64,000 nt of DNA from Hymenobacter convexus (GTDB lineage Bacteria; Bacteroidota; Bacteroidia; Cytophagales; Hymenobacteraceae): NCBI RefSeq assembly GCF_030580955.1, contig NZ_JAUQON010000006.1, positions 62,001 through 126,000 of the forward strand. The letters are read 5' to 3'. This document shows positions 43,619 to 51,828 of this stretch, in pieces (within the stretch, counting starts at the first letter, position 1; each line of letters opens with the position of its first letter). A program made the translations under genes and the position numbers. The notes beneath the pieces were generated by a model. That model worked only from the letters and a program-made list of their open reading frames with translations, was not told where the DNA came from and ran no database searches.

Positions 43619-46219
43619 ATGGTGCGCCGCTACGGCCGTGCTATCTTTACTATCCGCCCCTTTGTTATCCCCGTTTTGAATCTCGCGCTTGATTTTATTT
43701 CGCCCGCCGCAGCCCCTTCGGCTGACCGGGTGACGCTGTTTGCCGACGTTATTTTGCCCTTGCCCCTGCCCCGGCTTTATACCTACCGGGTGCCGTATGA
43801 GCTGAATGACAACGTGGTGATTGGCGGGCGCGTCATCGTGCAGTTTGGGGCCAAGCGCACACTCAGCTGCATCGTGGCGGCCGTGCACGAAACCGCGCCC
43901 AAGGACTACCAGGCCAAGTACATTCTCGAATTTATCGACGACGCGCCCGTCGTCACGCAGCCGCAGCTTAAGCTGTTCCGCTGGATGGCCGACTACTACC
44001 TCTGCACCATCGGCGAGGTAATAAACGCGGCCCTGCCCTCGGCCCTGAAGCTCAGCTCGGAGTCGCGCATTCAGCTGCATCCCGGCTTTTCGCGCGAGGA
44101 CAACGAGTACCCGCTTTCCACGCAAGAGGAGTTGATTGTGGACGCGCTGGGCACCGTCGACCAAGGCAAAGCGCTGACCTTCACTGAAGTGGGCGACTTG
44201 CTGGGCGTCACGTCTTTTCACAAGGTGATAAAGTCACTGATGCACAAGGACGTCATTTTCCTCTTCGAGCACACGGCCGATAAGTACGCGCCCAAAGTGG
44301 TGAAGAAGGTGCGGCTGGCGCATCATTTCGTGTCGGAAGCCTCACTGGAGCAACTCTTTGAGCAACTCAGCAGCAAGCCCAAGCAGCTCGATGTGCTGAT
44401 GAAATTCATGCAGCGCGTGCCGGTGTACCAGAACGAGCACGCCAACCAAGCGGGCCTGGAGAAAGCCTACCTCACCAGCAGCCCGCACCTCTCGGCCTCG
44501 GCCGTGAACACGCTCATCAAAAACGGCGTACTGGAGCAGTTCGACCAGATTGTGAGTCGCTTCCCGCTCGAAAACGAGGGCGCCATCCAGATGAACTTCT
44601 CGCTCACCGAGGCCCAGACTGCGGCGCGCGACGAAATCATGGGCCATTTTAGCAAACAGGATATCGTATTGCTGCACGGCGTGACGGGCGCGGGCAAAAC
44701 CGAGATTTACATCGACCTCATCCGCACGGCCCTGGACAGCGGCGGTCAGGTGCTCTACCTGCTGCCCGAAATTGCCCTCACGGCCCAGATTGTGACGCGC
44801 CTCATGCGCGTGTTCGGCTCGCGGCTGGGCGTGTACCACTCCAAATTCTCGGATAATGAGCGGGTGGAAGTGTGGAACGGCGTGCTCTCGGGCCGCTTCC
44901 AGGTAGTGATTGGGGTGCGCTCGGCGGTATTCTTGCCGTTCGATAACCTCGCCCTCATCATCGTGGACGAAGAGCATGAATCGAGCTATAAGCAGTACGA
45001 CCCCGCCCCGCGCTACAACGCCCGCGAAGTGGCCCTGATGATGGCCAACTTCCAGGGCGCCAAAACCCTGCTGGGCTCGGCCACACCGGCCGTGGAGACT
45101 TACTACCAAGCCAAGCAGGGCCGCTACGGCCTCGTAAGTCTCACCAAACGCTTTGGGGAAGCCGGAATGCCCGACATTGAGCTGGTGGACACCCGCAAGG
45201 CCCGCGAGCACAAAACCATGCACAACCACTTCACGGCCGATTTGCTGGGCGAAATCGAGCGGAAGCTGGGGGCCAAGGAGCAGGTCATCCTGTTCCAGAA
45301 CCGGCGCGGCTACGCGCCCGTGGTGGCCTGCCAGGACTGCGGCTGGATACCCAAATGCACTAACTGTGCCGTGAGCCTCAGTTACCACAAGCACAGCCAC
45401 GAGCTGCGCTGCCACTACTGCGGCTACCACGACCCCATGGTGACCAAGTGCCCCGCCTGCGGCTCCCGCGCCGTGAAAACCCAGGGTTTCGGCACCGAGA
45501 AGATTGAGGACGACCTCAAAATCATGCTCCCGCAGGCCAACATCCAGCGCATGGACCTGGACACGACCCGCGCCAAAAACAGCTACCAGCAAATCATCGG
45601 CGACTTCGAGAAGCAGACGACTAACGTGCTGGTCGGCACCCAGATGGTGACCAAAGGCCTCGATTTTGCCAACGTGAGCCTCGTGGGCATCATCAACGCC
45701 GACAGCATCATCCACTACCCCGATTTCCGGGCCCACGAGCGGGCCTACCAGATGTTTGTGCAGGTAAGCGGCCGGGCCGGGCGCAAAGGCAAAAAGGGCA
45801 AGGTCATCATCCAGACGGCCGACCCGACGCAGGTGATTTTCGACAAGGTGATTCGCAACGATTACGTGGAGTTTTATAACTACGAAATCGTGCAGCGCCA
45901 CGAGCACGGCTACCCGCCCTTCATGCGCATCATCAAGATGACGGTAAAGCACGTCGACCAGCAAGTGGGCGAGGAAGCCGCCATTCGCCTCGCTCAGGAG
46001 TTGGTGGAGCGCCTGGGCCAGGCCGCCGTGCTGGGTCCTGAGGCGCCCTACATTTTCCGCATCCGCAACTTCTTCCTGCAGGAAATCACCATAAAGCTCG
46101 ACCGTGCTCACACGGTGCTCAAGCACGCCAAGCAGCAGATTATGGACGCCATGGACGTGGTACGCGACCAAAAGGAATTCCGGCAGGCCCGCCTGGTGGC
46201 CGATGTGGACCCGATGTAA
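43619..46219 (+). CDS. priA: Primosomal protein N' (replication restart helicase PriA)
   Basis: Up to 866 residues. PriA is a 3'-5' helicase that reloads the replisome at stalled forks. Walker A GVTGAGKTEIY is at about 354-364 and the DEEH box at about 450. A zinc region with eight Cys lies at about 570-620 (CQDCGWIPKCTNC ... CHYCGYHDP ... CPACGS). Motifs V and VI follow (TQMVTKGLDFANVSLVG, QVSGRAGRKG). The ATG at 43619 is given as start; a TTG at 43676 fits better with a possible -7 box (TATCTTTA, 43642-43649) and with the usual N-terminus LFADVILPLPL. Confidence 0.95.
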   Translation: MVRRYGRAIFTIRPFVIPVLNLALDFISPAAAPSADRVTLFADVILPLPLPRLYTYRVPYELNDNVVIGGRVIVQFGAKRTLSCIVAAVHETAPKDYQAKYILEFIDDAPVVTQPQLKLFRWMADYYLCTIGEVINAALPSALKLSSESRIQLHPGFSREDNEYPLSTQEELIVDALGTVDQGKALTFTEVGDLLGVTSFHKVIKSLMHKDVIFLFEHTADKYAPKVVKKVRLAHHFVSEASLEQLFEQLSSKPKQLDVLMKFMQRVPVYQNEHANQAGLEKAYLTSSPHLSASAVNTLIKNGVLEQFDQIVSRFPLENEGAIQMNFSLTEAQTAARDEIMGHFSKQDIVLLHGVTGAGKTEIYIDLIRTALDSGGQVLYLLPEIALTAQIVTRLMRVFGSRLGVYHSKFSDNERVEVWNGVLSGRFQVVIGVRSAVFLPFDNLALIIVDEEHESSYKQYDPAPRYNAREVALMMANFQGAKTLLGSATPAVETYYQAKQGRYGLVSLTKRFGEAGMPDIELVDTRKAREHKTMHNHFTADLLGEIERKLGAKEQVILFQNRRGYAPVVACQDCGWIPKCTNCAVSLSYHKHSHELRCHYCGYHDPMVTKCPACGSRAVKTQGFGTEKIEDDLKIMLPQANIQRMDLDTTRAKNSYQQIIGDFEKQTTNVLVGTQMVTKGLDFANVSLVGIINADSIIHYPDFRAHERAYQMFVQVSGRAGRKGKKGKVIIQTADPTQVIFDKVIRNDYVEFYNYEIVQRHEHGYPPFMRIIKMTVKHVDQQVGEEAAIRLAQELVERLGQAAVLGPEAPYIFRIRNFFLQEITIKLDRAHTVLKHAKQQIMDAMDVVRDQKEFRQARLVADVDPM

Positions 46220-46240
46220 AACGCTTTTTTTCGACCATAG

Positions 46241-46276
46241 AAAAAGCCCCAACTACCAACGTAGCCGGGGCTTTTT
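46241..46276. terminator. Bidirectional terminator between priA and the lipoprotein gene
   Basis: AAAAAGCCCC (46241-46250) pairs with GGGGCTTTTT (46267-46276) around a 16-base loop. The flanking A and T runs make it functional in both directions, for priA (plus) and the convergent gene at 46298 (minus). Confidence 0.9.
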
Positions 46277-46297
46277 GCTGTGCTGAATGGGCAACTC

Positions 46298-46939
46298 TTA
46301 CAAGTTATCCAACAGCCACAGGATGATGAAAAACAAGCCGATGATGGCGATAATGGCGCCAATCAATCCGAAAATGCTGCTAACCCGGTTGAACAGCGAA
46401 ATGAGGATGCCCAGCAGAATCAGGATGATGCCGGTGCGCAGGTTGCCGCTCACTTTCTGGGCCTTGGCCACGTTCAGCGTTTTCTGAAACTGGCTGATTC
46501 CCGAAACCTTACTCATGGTGCGCACAAGGCGCGTGGCGGCGAATTTCTGCACGCGGGTCATTTTCTGGGGCGCCTGGGCCTGGGGCATGGACGCCACGGC
46601 AGCGGCTACGGTAGCATTTTCTTCCGCAGTCAGGGCTTTTGGAGTTGCGGGTTCGGCAAAGGCCTTGGGGGCTTTGTTGGTAGCCTTCGTGGCCACGGTT
46701 GCCTCGGCGGCGGGGGCTGTCGTTTCTACAGCGGGCGCGGCGGCTTCGGCCGGGGCGGCGGGGGCCTGCACGGCCACGGTGGCGGGCTTGGCCGGCACGG
46801 GCGTGGCGGCGCGCGTCACGCCGTGGTAAGAAGCGCCCTGGGGCAGCATGGCGTATTCGGCCCGGTTGCAGCTGCCCATTGCGAGGGCGCAGAGCGCGAC
46901 GGCCGCAAATTTGCTGATGGAGGGAAAAAGGTTTTTCAT
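46298..46939 (-). CDS. Putative lipoprotein with C-terminal membrane segments
   Basis: A 213-residue protein. The N-terminus is a lipoprotein signal (LCALAMGSC, C24). Residues about 40-115 are Ala/Pro/Thr/Glu-rich, probably disordered. A basic helical part (KMTRVQKFAATRLVRTMSKV) follows, and the last 45 residues hold two close hydrophobic segments (GIILILLGILISLF and IGAIIAIIGLFFIILWLL). Having both a lipid anchor and membrane helices is unusual. No family is recognised with confidence. Stand-alone gene. Confidence 0.65.
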   Translation of the reverse strand: MKNLFPSISKFAAVALCALAMGSCNRAEYAMLPQGASYHGVTRAATPVPAKPATVAVQAPAAPAEAAAPAVETTAPAAEATVATKATNKAPKAFAEPATPKALTAEENATVAAAVASMPQAQAPQKMTRVQKFAATRLVRTMSKVSGISQFQKTLNVAKAQKVSGNLRTGIILILLGILISLFNRVSSIFGLIGAIIAIIGLFFIILWLLDNL

Positions 46940-47158
46940 AATCTGAAAAGGGTAATGGGTAAGCAGAATGCGCGTTCTACGGCGAATGTCGGGGCCGGGT
47001 GGTTCGTTTCAAGCATTTTCCCTGTTTAATCAATTCTCATCTTTCTTTTAAACGCTATTGCCGGACGCGGACGCTGGCCGCCAAGGGCTTTAAAAATTGC
47101 TGAACGCCCCGCCGCGAATTGCTGTTGACTGCCTTGGATGTGCTTACTTGCGAATTGT

Positions 47159-47962
47159 ATGAGGTATCGTTTTTCATCCTGGCAACGGGCATTAAATACT
47201 GTAGGCACGAGCGGCAGCGCCGGCCTGCTACTGCTGACCAGTTGCACCCAATTGCCCGCCGAAACGCGGCCGTCGGCCTTCGCCGCCCAGCGCATGCAGG
47301 CCGTGGTGCAAGCCGATACCAGCGGCTATGAAACCGCCCCGCCCCGCGACCCCAATGGCATTGGCACCTACTACCTGGGCCGCCAGATTGCCCACGTCAT
47401 GGGCCACGAGGGCGCCAGCTGGCTGGAGCGCAGTGGCCGCCGCCAGGAAGAAGGCACCGATTTGCTGTTGAAAGAGCTCAAGCTGAAGCCCACCGACGTA
47501 GTGGCCGACATCGGCGCCGGCACGGGCTTTTTCTCGTTCCAGCTGGCTAAAAAAGTACCGAAAGGCGAGGTGCTGGCCGTCGATATTCAGCCCGAGATGA
47601 TGACGGCGCTGCAAGACAACAAGCGCAAGCTGAAAGTCACCAACGTGCGCCCCGTGCTGGGCACCACCACCAGCCCCGCCCTCCCCGCCGACAGCGTGGA
47701 CCTAGTGCTCATCGTAGACGCCTACCACGAATTCGACCACCCGCGCGAGATGGGCCGGGCCATCCGGCGCGCGCTGAAACCCGGCACCGGCCGCCTGGCG
47801 CTGGTCGAGTACCGGGCCGAAGACCCCAACGTGCCCATCAAGCGCATTCACAAGATGAGCGTGGAGCAGGCCCGCAAGGAAATGGCCGCCGTGGGCCTGG
47901 AGTTCGTCGAAACCGTGGAAACCCTGCCCCAGCAGCACCTGCTGCTGTTTCGGCGCAAGTAA
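47159..47962 (+). CDS. SAM-dependent methyltransferase, lipoprotein-like
   Basis: A 267-residue class I methyltransferase. Motif I is VVADIGAGTGFFSF, the acidic end of strand two is VLAVDIQPEM, and motif IV is VDLVLIVDAYHEFDHP. The N-terminus from the ATG at 47159 looks like a signal sequence with a lipobox (LLLLTSC), so the enzyme may sit outside the cytoplasm, odd for a SAM enzyme; similar secreted methyltransferases are known in Proteobacteria and Bacteroidota. An ATG at 47138 would add 7 residues. Substrate unknown. Confidence 0.82.
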   Translation: MRYRFSSWQRALNTVGTSGSAGLLLLTSCTQLPAETRPSAFAAQRMQAVVQADTSGYETAPPRDPNGIGTYYLGRQIAHVMGHEGASWLERSGRRQEEGTDLLLKELKLKPTDVVADIGAGTGFFSFQLAKKVPKGEVLAVDIQPEMMTALQDNKRKLKVTNVRPVLGTTTSPALPADSVDLVLIVDAYHEFDHPREMGRAIRRALKPGTGRLALVEYRAEDPNVPIKRIHKMSVEQARKEMAAVGLEFVETVETLPQQHLLLFRRK

Positions 47963-47977
47963 TCAAGCATGAAAAGC

Positions 47978-48012
47978 TGAAAAGGCCGTCTGAATTATCA
48001 GGCGGCCTTTTT
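47978..48012 (+). terminator. Terminator after the methyltransferase gene
   Basis: AAAAGGCCGTCTGA pairs with TCAGGCGGCCTTTTT across an ATTA loop (47980-48012), with one G-T pair. The T-run ends the stem. It probably acts on the plus strand, between the methyltransferase gene and queA. Confidence 0.88.
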
Positions 48013-48070
48013 CAGCTCATGACACTTCACTTCTGACTTCTGTCTCTCCGTTTCCGACCTTTGCGGGCCT

Positions 48071-49312
48071 ATGACGACCCCCGACCCGCGCCAGCTTTCC
48101 ATTCACGATTTCACCTACCCCCTCCCGCCCGAGCGCATCGCGCCCGAGCCCCTGCCCGACCGCGCCGCCAGCCGCCTGCTCCTGAGCCGCCACGGCGAGT
48201 TGGTCGATAAGCAGTTCCGCGACCTGCCCGGCGAATTGCCGCCCGGCGCGCTGCTCATCTTCAACGACACGCGGGTGGTGCGGGCCCGGCTGCTGGCCCG
48301 GCGCCCCACCGGCGGGCAGGTCGAGCTGTTTTGCCTGGAGCCGGTGGCGCCGCACCGCAGCCTGGAGCTGGCCCTGCAGCAAACCGGCCACTGCACCTGG
48401 CGCTGCTTGGTGGGCAACGGCCGCCGCTGGAAAGCAGGCCCCGTGACGCTGGAATTCACCACTTCCGGCGGCCAAACCGCCACCCTCACCGCCGAGCGCC
48501 AGGCCCAGGAAAGCGGCACGGCCCTGATTGATTTCCGCTGGGAACCCGCCGAACTGCCGTTTGCCGAGGTATTGCGCGCCGCCGGCCATCTGCCCCTGCC
48601 GCCCTACATCGACCGGCCCGACACCGCCGCCGATGCTGTGCGCTACCAAACCGTGTACGCCGCCACCGAGGGCGCCGTGGCCGCCCCCACCGCCGGCCTG
48701 CACTTCACCCCCGAGATATTGGCGGAACTGCAGGAGAAGGGCTTTGAAATCGGCCACGTCACGCTGCACGTGGGCGCCGGCACCTTCCAGCCCGTGAAGG
48801 CCGACCGCATGGCCGACCATCCCATGCACACCGAACCGATATTGGTGACGGCCGCGCTGCTGCGGCAGCTGCTCGCGCACCGCCCGCGCCCGGTGATAGC
48901 CGTGGGCACCACCAGCCTGCGGACACTAGAAACGCTGTATTGGCTGGGCGTGAGCTTGTTGAAAAAAGAAGCACCAAGCAATTCCGAGCTACTCGTCACG
49001 CAGTGGCAGCCCTACGAATGGGCCGAAGCCGCCGCCAGCATCACCGCCGAAACGGCCCTGACTGCCCTGCTGCAGCACCTTGAAACGGCGGGCACCGATA
49101 CGCTGGAGGCCCGCACGCAGCTGCTCATCGCGCCGGGTTACTTGTTTCGGCTGGTCGATGGGCTCATCACTAATTTTCATCAGCCCGAAAGCACCTTGCT
49201 GCTGCTGGTAGCGGCTCTATTAGGCCCTGGCTGGCGCGATGTGTATGCGCACGCCCTGGCGAATGGCTACCGGTTTCTGAGCTACGGCGACAGCTCCCTG
49301 CTGCTACCGTAG
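48071..49312 (+). CDS. queA: tRNA preQ1(34) S-adenosylmethionine ribosyltransferase-isomerase
   Basis: A 413-residue QueA, which transfers the ribosyl part of SAM to 7-aminomethyl-7-deazaguanine in tRNA to make epoxyqueuosine. Family stretches: FTYPLPPERIAPEPLPDRAA, LIFNDTRVVRARL, AAPTAGLHFTPEIL, VTLHVGAGTFQPVK, IAVGTTSLRTLE and TNFHQPESTLLLLVAAL. It is longer than the roughly 350-residue E. coli protein, mostly by loops in the middle. GACCTTTG at 48057-48064, one mismatch from the -7 consensus, lies only a few bases before the ATG. Confidence 0.95.
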   Translation: MTTPDPRQLSIHDFTYPLPPERIAPEPLPDRAASRLLLSRHGELVDKQFRDLPGELPPGALLIFNDTRVVRARLLARRPTGGQVELFCLEPVAPHRSLELALQQTGHCTWRCLVGNGRRWKAGPVTLEFTTSGGQTATLTAERQAQESGTALIDFRWEPAELPFAEVLRAAGHLPLPPYIDRPDTAADAVRYQTVYAATEGAVAAPTAGLHFTPEILAELQEKGFEIGHVTLHVGAGTFQPVKADRMADHPMHTEPILVTAALLRQLLAHRPRPVIAVGTTSLRTLETLYWLGVSLLKKEAPSNSELLVTQWQPYEWAEAAASITAETALTALLQHLETAGTDTLEARTQLLIAPGYLFRLVDGLITNFHQPESTLLLLVAALLGPGWRDVYAHALANGYRFLSYGDSSLLLP

Positions 49313-49359
49313 CGCTTGAGCGCCAAAGCCCAGCCACGGCAGTGAGTGGCAGCAAATAA

Positions 49360-49388
49360 TTGCGGCACGGCTCTTGTCAGAACCTTTG
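49360..49388 (+). promoter_or_regulatory. Probable promoter of the cationic secreted protein gene
   Basis: TTG (49360-49362), 18 bases, then AACCTTTG (49381-49388), one mismatch from TAnnTTTG. The leader to the ATG at 49440 would be about 45 bases. Confidence 0.4.
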
Positions 49389-49439
49389 AAAACAGGGGCC
49401 GTACAATGCCCCACTTACCCTTTAATTCAACTTCTGACC

Positions 49440-49748
49440 ATGAAAAAAGTAACCTTGCTGCTCGCCCTGTGCGCTTTCGCCACCACCAGCTTCGCCCAAA
49501 CCACGCCTTCGACCGAAGTGAAAGTGCGTGACAACGGCACCACCAAAGTCGTGACCAAAACCGGCAAAACCAACGCCGGCCAGGCCATCGACAACACCAA
49601 GGATGCCGCCGGCAACGTAGCCAAGAAAACCGGTCACGCCATCAAGCGCGGCGCCAAGAAGACCGGCGCTGCCGTGAAGCACGGCGCCCACAAAGTAGGC
49701 GAGAAAACCAAAGAAGGCACCGCCAAAATGGAAGCCAAAACCGAATAG
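49440..49748 (+). CDS. Small secreted cationic Lys/Thr/Gly-rich protein
   Basis: A 102-residue protein with a signal peptide (about 1-19, ATTSFAQ). The mature part is rich in Lys, Gly, Ala and Thr with an imperfect repeat of the type KKTGHAIKRGA, KKTGAAVKHGA, KVGEKTKEGT. This resembles amphipathic repeats of LEA or YtxH-like stress proteins, but I cannot assign a family. The in-frame GTG/ATG region upstream (49374) is rejected because the signal peptide begins at 49440. It is followed by a strong terminator. Confidence 0.7.
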   Translation: MKKVTLLLALCAFATTSFAQTTPSTEVKVRDNGTTKVVTKTGKTNAGQAIDNTKDAAGNVAKKTGHAIKRGAKKTGAAVKHGAHKVGEKTKEGTAKMEAKTE

Positions 49749-49786
49749 GTTCGGCTGAATCCACACTTCCCCTTTCGCATTTCCCC

Positions 49787-49819
49787 AAAAACCCCGGCCT
49801 GCTTAGGCCGGGGTTTTTT
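49787..49819. terminator. Terminator between convergent small genes
   Basis: CCCCGGCC (49792-49799) pairs with GGCCGGGG (49806-49813) around TGCTTA, followed by six T and preceded by a run of A. It can serve the plus-strand cationic protein gene and the convergent minus-strand gene ending at 49849. Confidence 0.9.
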
Positions 49820-49848
49820 ATGCTTTTGAGGTTTTAAAAAAGTCGTGG

Positions 49849-50085
49849 TTAAGGCTGTTGCGACTTTTCGCGCACTTCGTGCAGCACCTTTTCGACCACG
49901 CCCTGCCCAAACAGGCTGACGCCGGCGTTGAACACCGTGAGGGCGGCCGTGCCGGCCAGCACCCAGTCTTTGGCGGGCGCGCCTTTGTGTTTCATGCGGC
50001 CGGCCCATTGCACCAGGCAGGCTCCGGCTCCGATGGCCATCAGCCCCAGCGGGGAAAACAGGAGCCACTTCGATTTGTGTGTCAT
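49849..50085 (-). CDS. Small membrane protein, unknown
   Basis: A 78-residue protein with two hydrophobic segments (about 8-26 and 42-62), the second ending in the polar tail GVVEKVLHEVREKSQQP. It opens MTHKSKWLLFSPLGLMAIGAG. Family not recognised. Similar short two-helix proteins are common in Bacteroidota. A run of purines before the ATG (read on the minus strand) may help ribosome binding. Confidence 0.6.
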   Translation of the reverse strand: MTHKSKWLLFSPLGLMAIGAGACLVQWAGRMKHKGAPAKDWVLAGTAALTVFNAGVSLFGQGVVEKVLHEVREKSQQP

Positions 50086-50224
50086 AGGAAAGGGGAATAG
50101 TTGGATACGGGTGTAATGCAGGGCCGCGGCCGGCGATGAAGCAAGTGGCCGTGCTTCCTCGCGTACCTTTCGGCTTTTAGCTTACGCACCGAATCGGGCC
50201 GTGTTTCGGCTCCTGCCTTCCCTT

Positions 50225-50692
50225 ATGTCGCCCTACGAACAACTGCTGCACCTCGCCTTCACTGCTCCCAACGATGTGAAGTATTACCTCACGCCCACGG
50301 CCCGGCAGGCCTACGACCAACTGCGCACCGCCGCGCCGGCCCAGCGGCCGTTCCGGTTCGAGCAGGTGCGCCTCGGCCTGGCCATGAGCCTGCTGAAGCT
50401 GGTGAGCGAGCTGGGCGACCACGACGCCAGCCGGCAGGTGCTCGACGTGCTGCACCGCGCCCTGAACGAAGCCCGCTCCCCGGAAGACATCGACCGGATT
50501 GTGGGCCGCGACGCCAAGCTGTTCGACCGCCTCTACGAGGACCTGTACGTGAACGAGGAGGGCGAGGAATTGCTCAACCTCTTCGGCCGCACCCTCGACG
50601 CCGATGCGCCCGAGCTGCTGGAAGAAGTAGCGCAGGAAGGCGTGGACCTGGCCCGCACGCTGGATTTTGAGCGCGACGAGGACGAGGAGTAG
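50225..50692 (+). CDS. Hypothetical acidic helical protein
   Basis: A 155-residue soluble protein from the ATG at 50225; a GTG at 50201 in frame is less likely. It is predicted mostly alpha-helical and ends in an acidic run (FERDEDEE). No signal peptide or membrane segment, no recognised domain. TACCTTTC at 50164-50171 is a one-mismatch -7 box that would give a leader of about 50 bases. The next gene, an SPFH protein, is separated by 66 bases and may or may not be co-transcribed. Confidence 0.65.
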   Translation: MSPYEQLLHLAFTAPNDVKYYLTPTARQAYDQLRTAAPAQRPFRFEQVRLGLAMSLLKLVSELGDHDASRQVLDVLHRALNEARSPEDIDRIVGRDAKLFDRLYEDLYVNEEGEELLNLFGRTLDADAPELLEEVAQEGVDLARTLDFERDEDEE

Positions 50693-50758
50693 AAACGCCA
50701 TGCAGGGCGCACATAAAAGCTGTTCACTGCTCACTGTTAATTGTTAACTAAAATTGCC

Positions 50759-51670
50759 ATGTTCCTAAGTATTCTGGGTTTCATTCTGGTGGTGCTGGGC
50801 TTTAGCGCCTCGCGGTTTTCGGAGCGCGTGGAGCGCATGCGCGCCGGGCTCGTCTTCCTGGGCGTGGCGTTTCTACTGCTGGGGCTGGCCCTGAGCACGG
50901 TGGTGCAGGTAGGCGTGGGCCAGGTGGGCGTCCAGACGTTGTTTGGTAAGGTGCAGCCGCGCCTGCTTTACCCCGGCCTGAACGTGGTGAACCCGCTGGT
51001 GGACGTAACGCGCTTCGACACCCGCACCCAGAACTATACCATGTCGGCGCAGCACGGCGAAGGCGCGCAGGCCGGCGACGACGCCATCCGCGTGCTTTCG
51101 GCCGACGGGCTGGAAGTGGTGATTGACCTCACGGTGCTCTACCACGTGGTGCCGGCGCAGGCGCCGCGCATTCTGGCCACCATCGGCGAGGATTACCAGG
51201 ACAAAATTGTGCGGGCCATTTCGCGCACCCGCATCCGCGACAACGCGGTTTATTACGATGCCGTGGCCTTGTACTCGACGCGCCGCGAGGAGTTCCAAAC
51301 CCGTATTCTGGCGGCCATTGAAAAGGACTTTCGGACCAACGGCTTGCAGCTCGACCAGTTGCTCATTCGCAACATTCAGCTGCCGCAGTCGGTGAAGCGC
51401 AGCATCGAGAGCAAGATTTCGGCCGAGCAGGACGCCCAGAAGATGCAGTTTGTGCTGCAGAAGGAAAAGCAGGAAGCCGAGCGCAAACGCGTAGAAGCCC
51501 AGGGTATTGCTGATTATCAGCGCATTGTGAATACCGAGCTGAGCGACAAGCTGCTGCAGTACGAAACCATTAAGGCCAACCAGGCCATTGCCACCTCGCC
51601 CAACGCCAAGGTCATCATCATGGGCGGCGGCCGGGGCCCCACGCCACAACTGCTGCTCGGCGACAAATAA
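50759..51670 (+). CDS. SPFH/Band 7 (prohibitin-like) membrane protein
   Basis: A 303-residue prohibitin-type protein. Two N-terminal hydrophobic segments (about 2-16 and 32-50) are followed by the SPFH domain (VGVQTLFGKVQPRLLYPGLN ... VDVTRFDTRTQNYTM) and a long charged helix (QKEKQEAERKRVEAQGIADYQRI), which mediates ring-like oligomers. Such proteins organise membrane patches and protect membrane proteins. A TTG at 50741 would add 6 residues; the ATG at 50759 is chosen. The spacer before it reads GTTCACTGCTCACTGTTAA, a low-complexity spacer type. Confidence 0.9.
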   Translation: MFLSILGFILVVLGFSASRFSERVERMRAGLVFLGVAFLLLGLALSTVVQVGVGQVGVQTLFGKVQPRLLYPGLNVVNPLVDVTRFDTRTQNYTMSAQHGEGAQAGDDAIRVLSADGLEVVIDLTVLYHVVPAQAPRILATIGEDYQDKIVRAISRTRIRDNAVYYDAVALYSTRREEFQTRILAAIEKDFRTNGLQLDQLLIRNIQLPQSVKRSIESKISAEQDAQKMQFVLQKEKQEAERKRVEAQGIADYQRIVNTELSDKLLQYETIKANQAIATSPNAKVIIMGGGRGPTPQLLLGDK

Positions 51671-51828
51671 CTGCTTTGGAAACTGGTTCGTAGAAGCTAC
51701 GCCGGCGCTGGCGCGGGCCGCCAATGGCCTTGCGGGCCAAAACGCGGTTTGCTGCCGCAGATGCCTACCTTTACCGCGCCAACCGGGCGCGGCCCGGTGC
51801 CAGCGCCGCCGACTTGCTTCCTGCTTCA

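Noticed and set aside
44342..46252. 636-residue open frame antisense to priA
   Set aside because: The plus strand has intact helicase and zinc motifs; the minus frame is a shadow.
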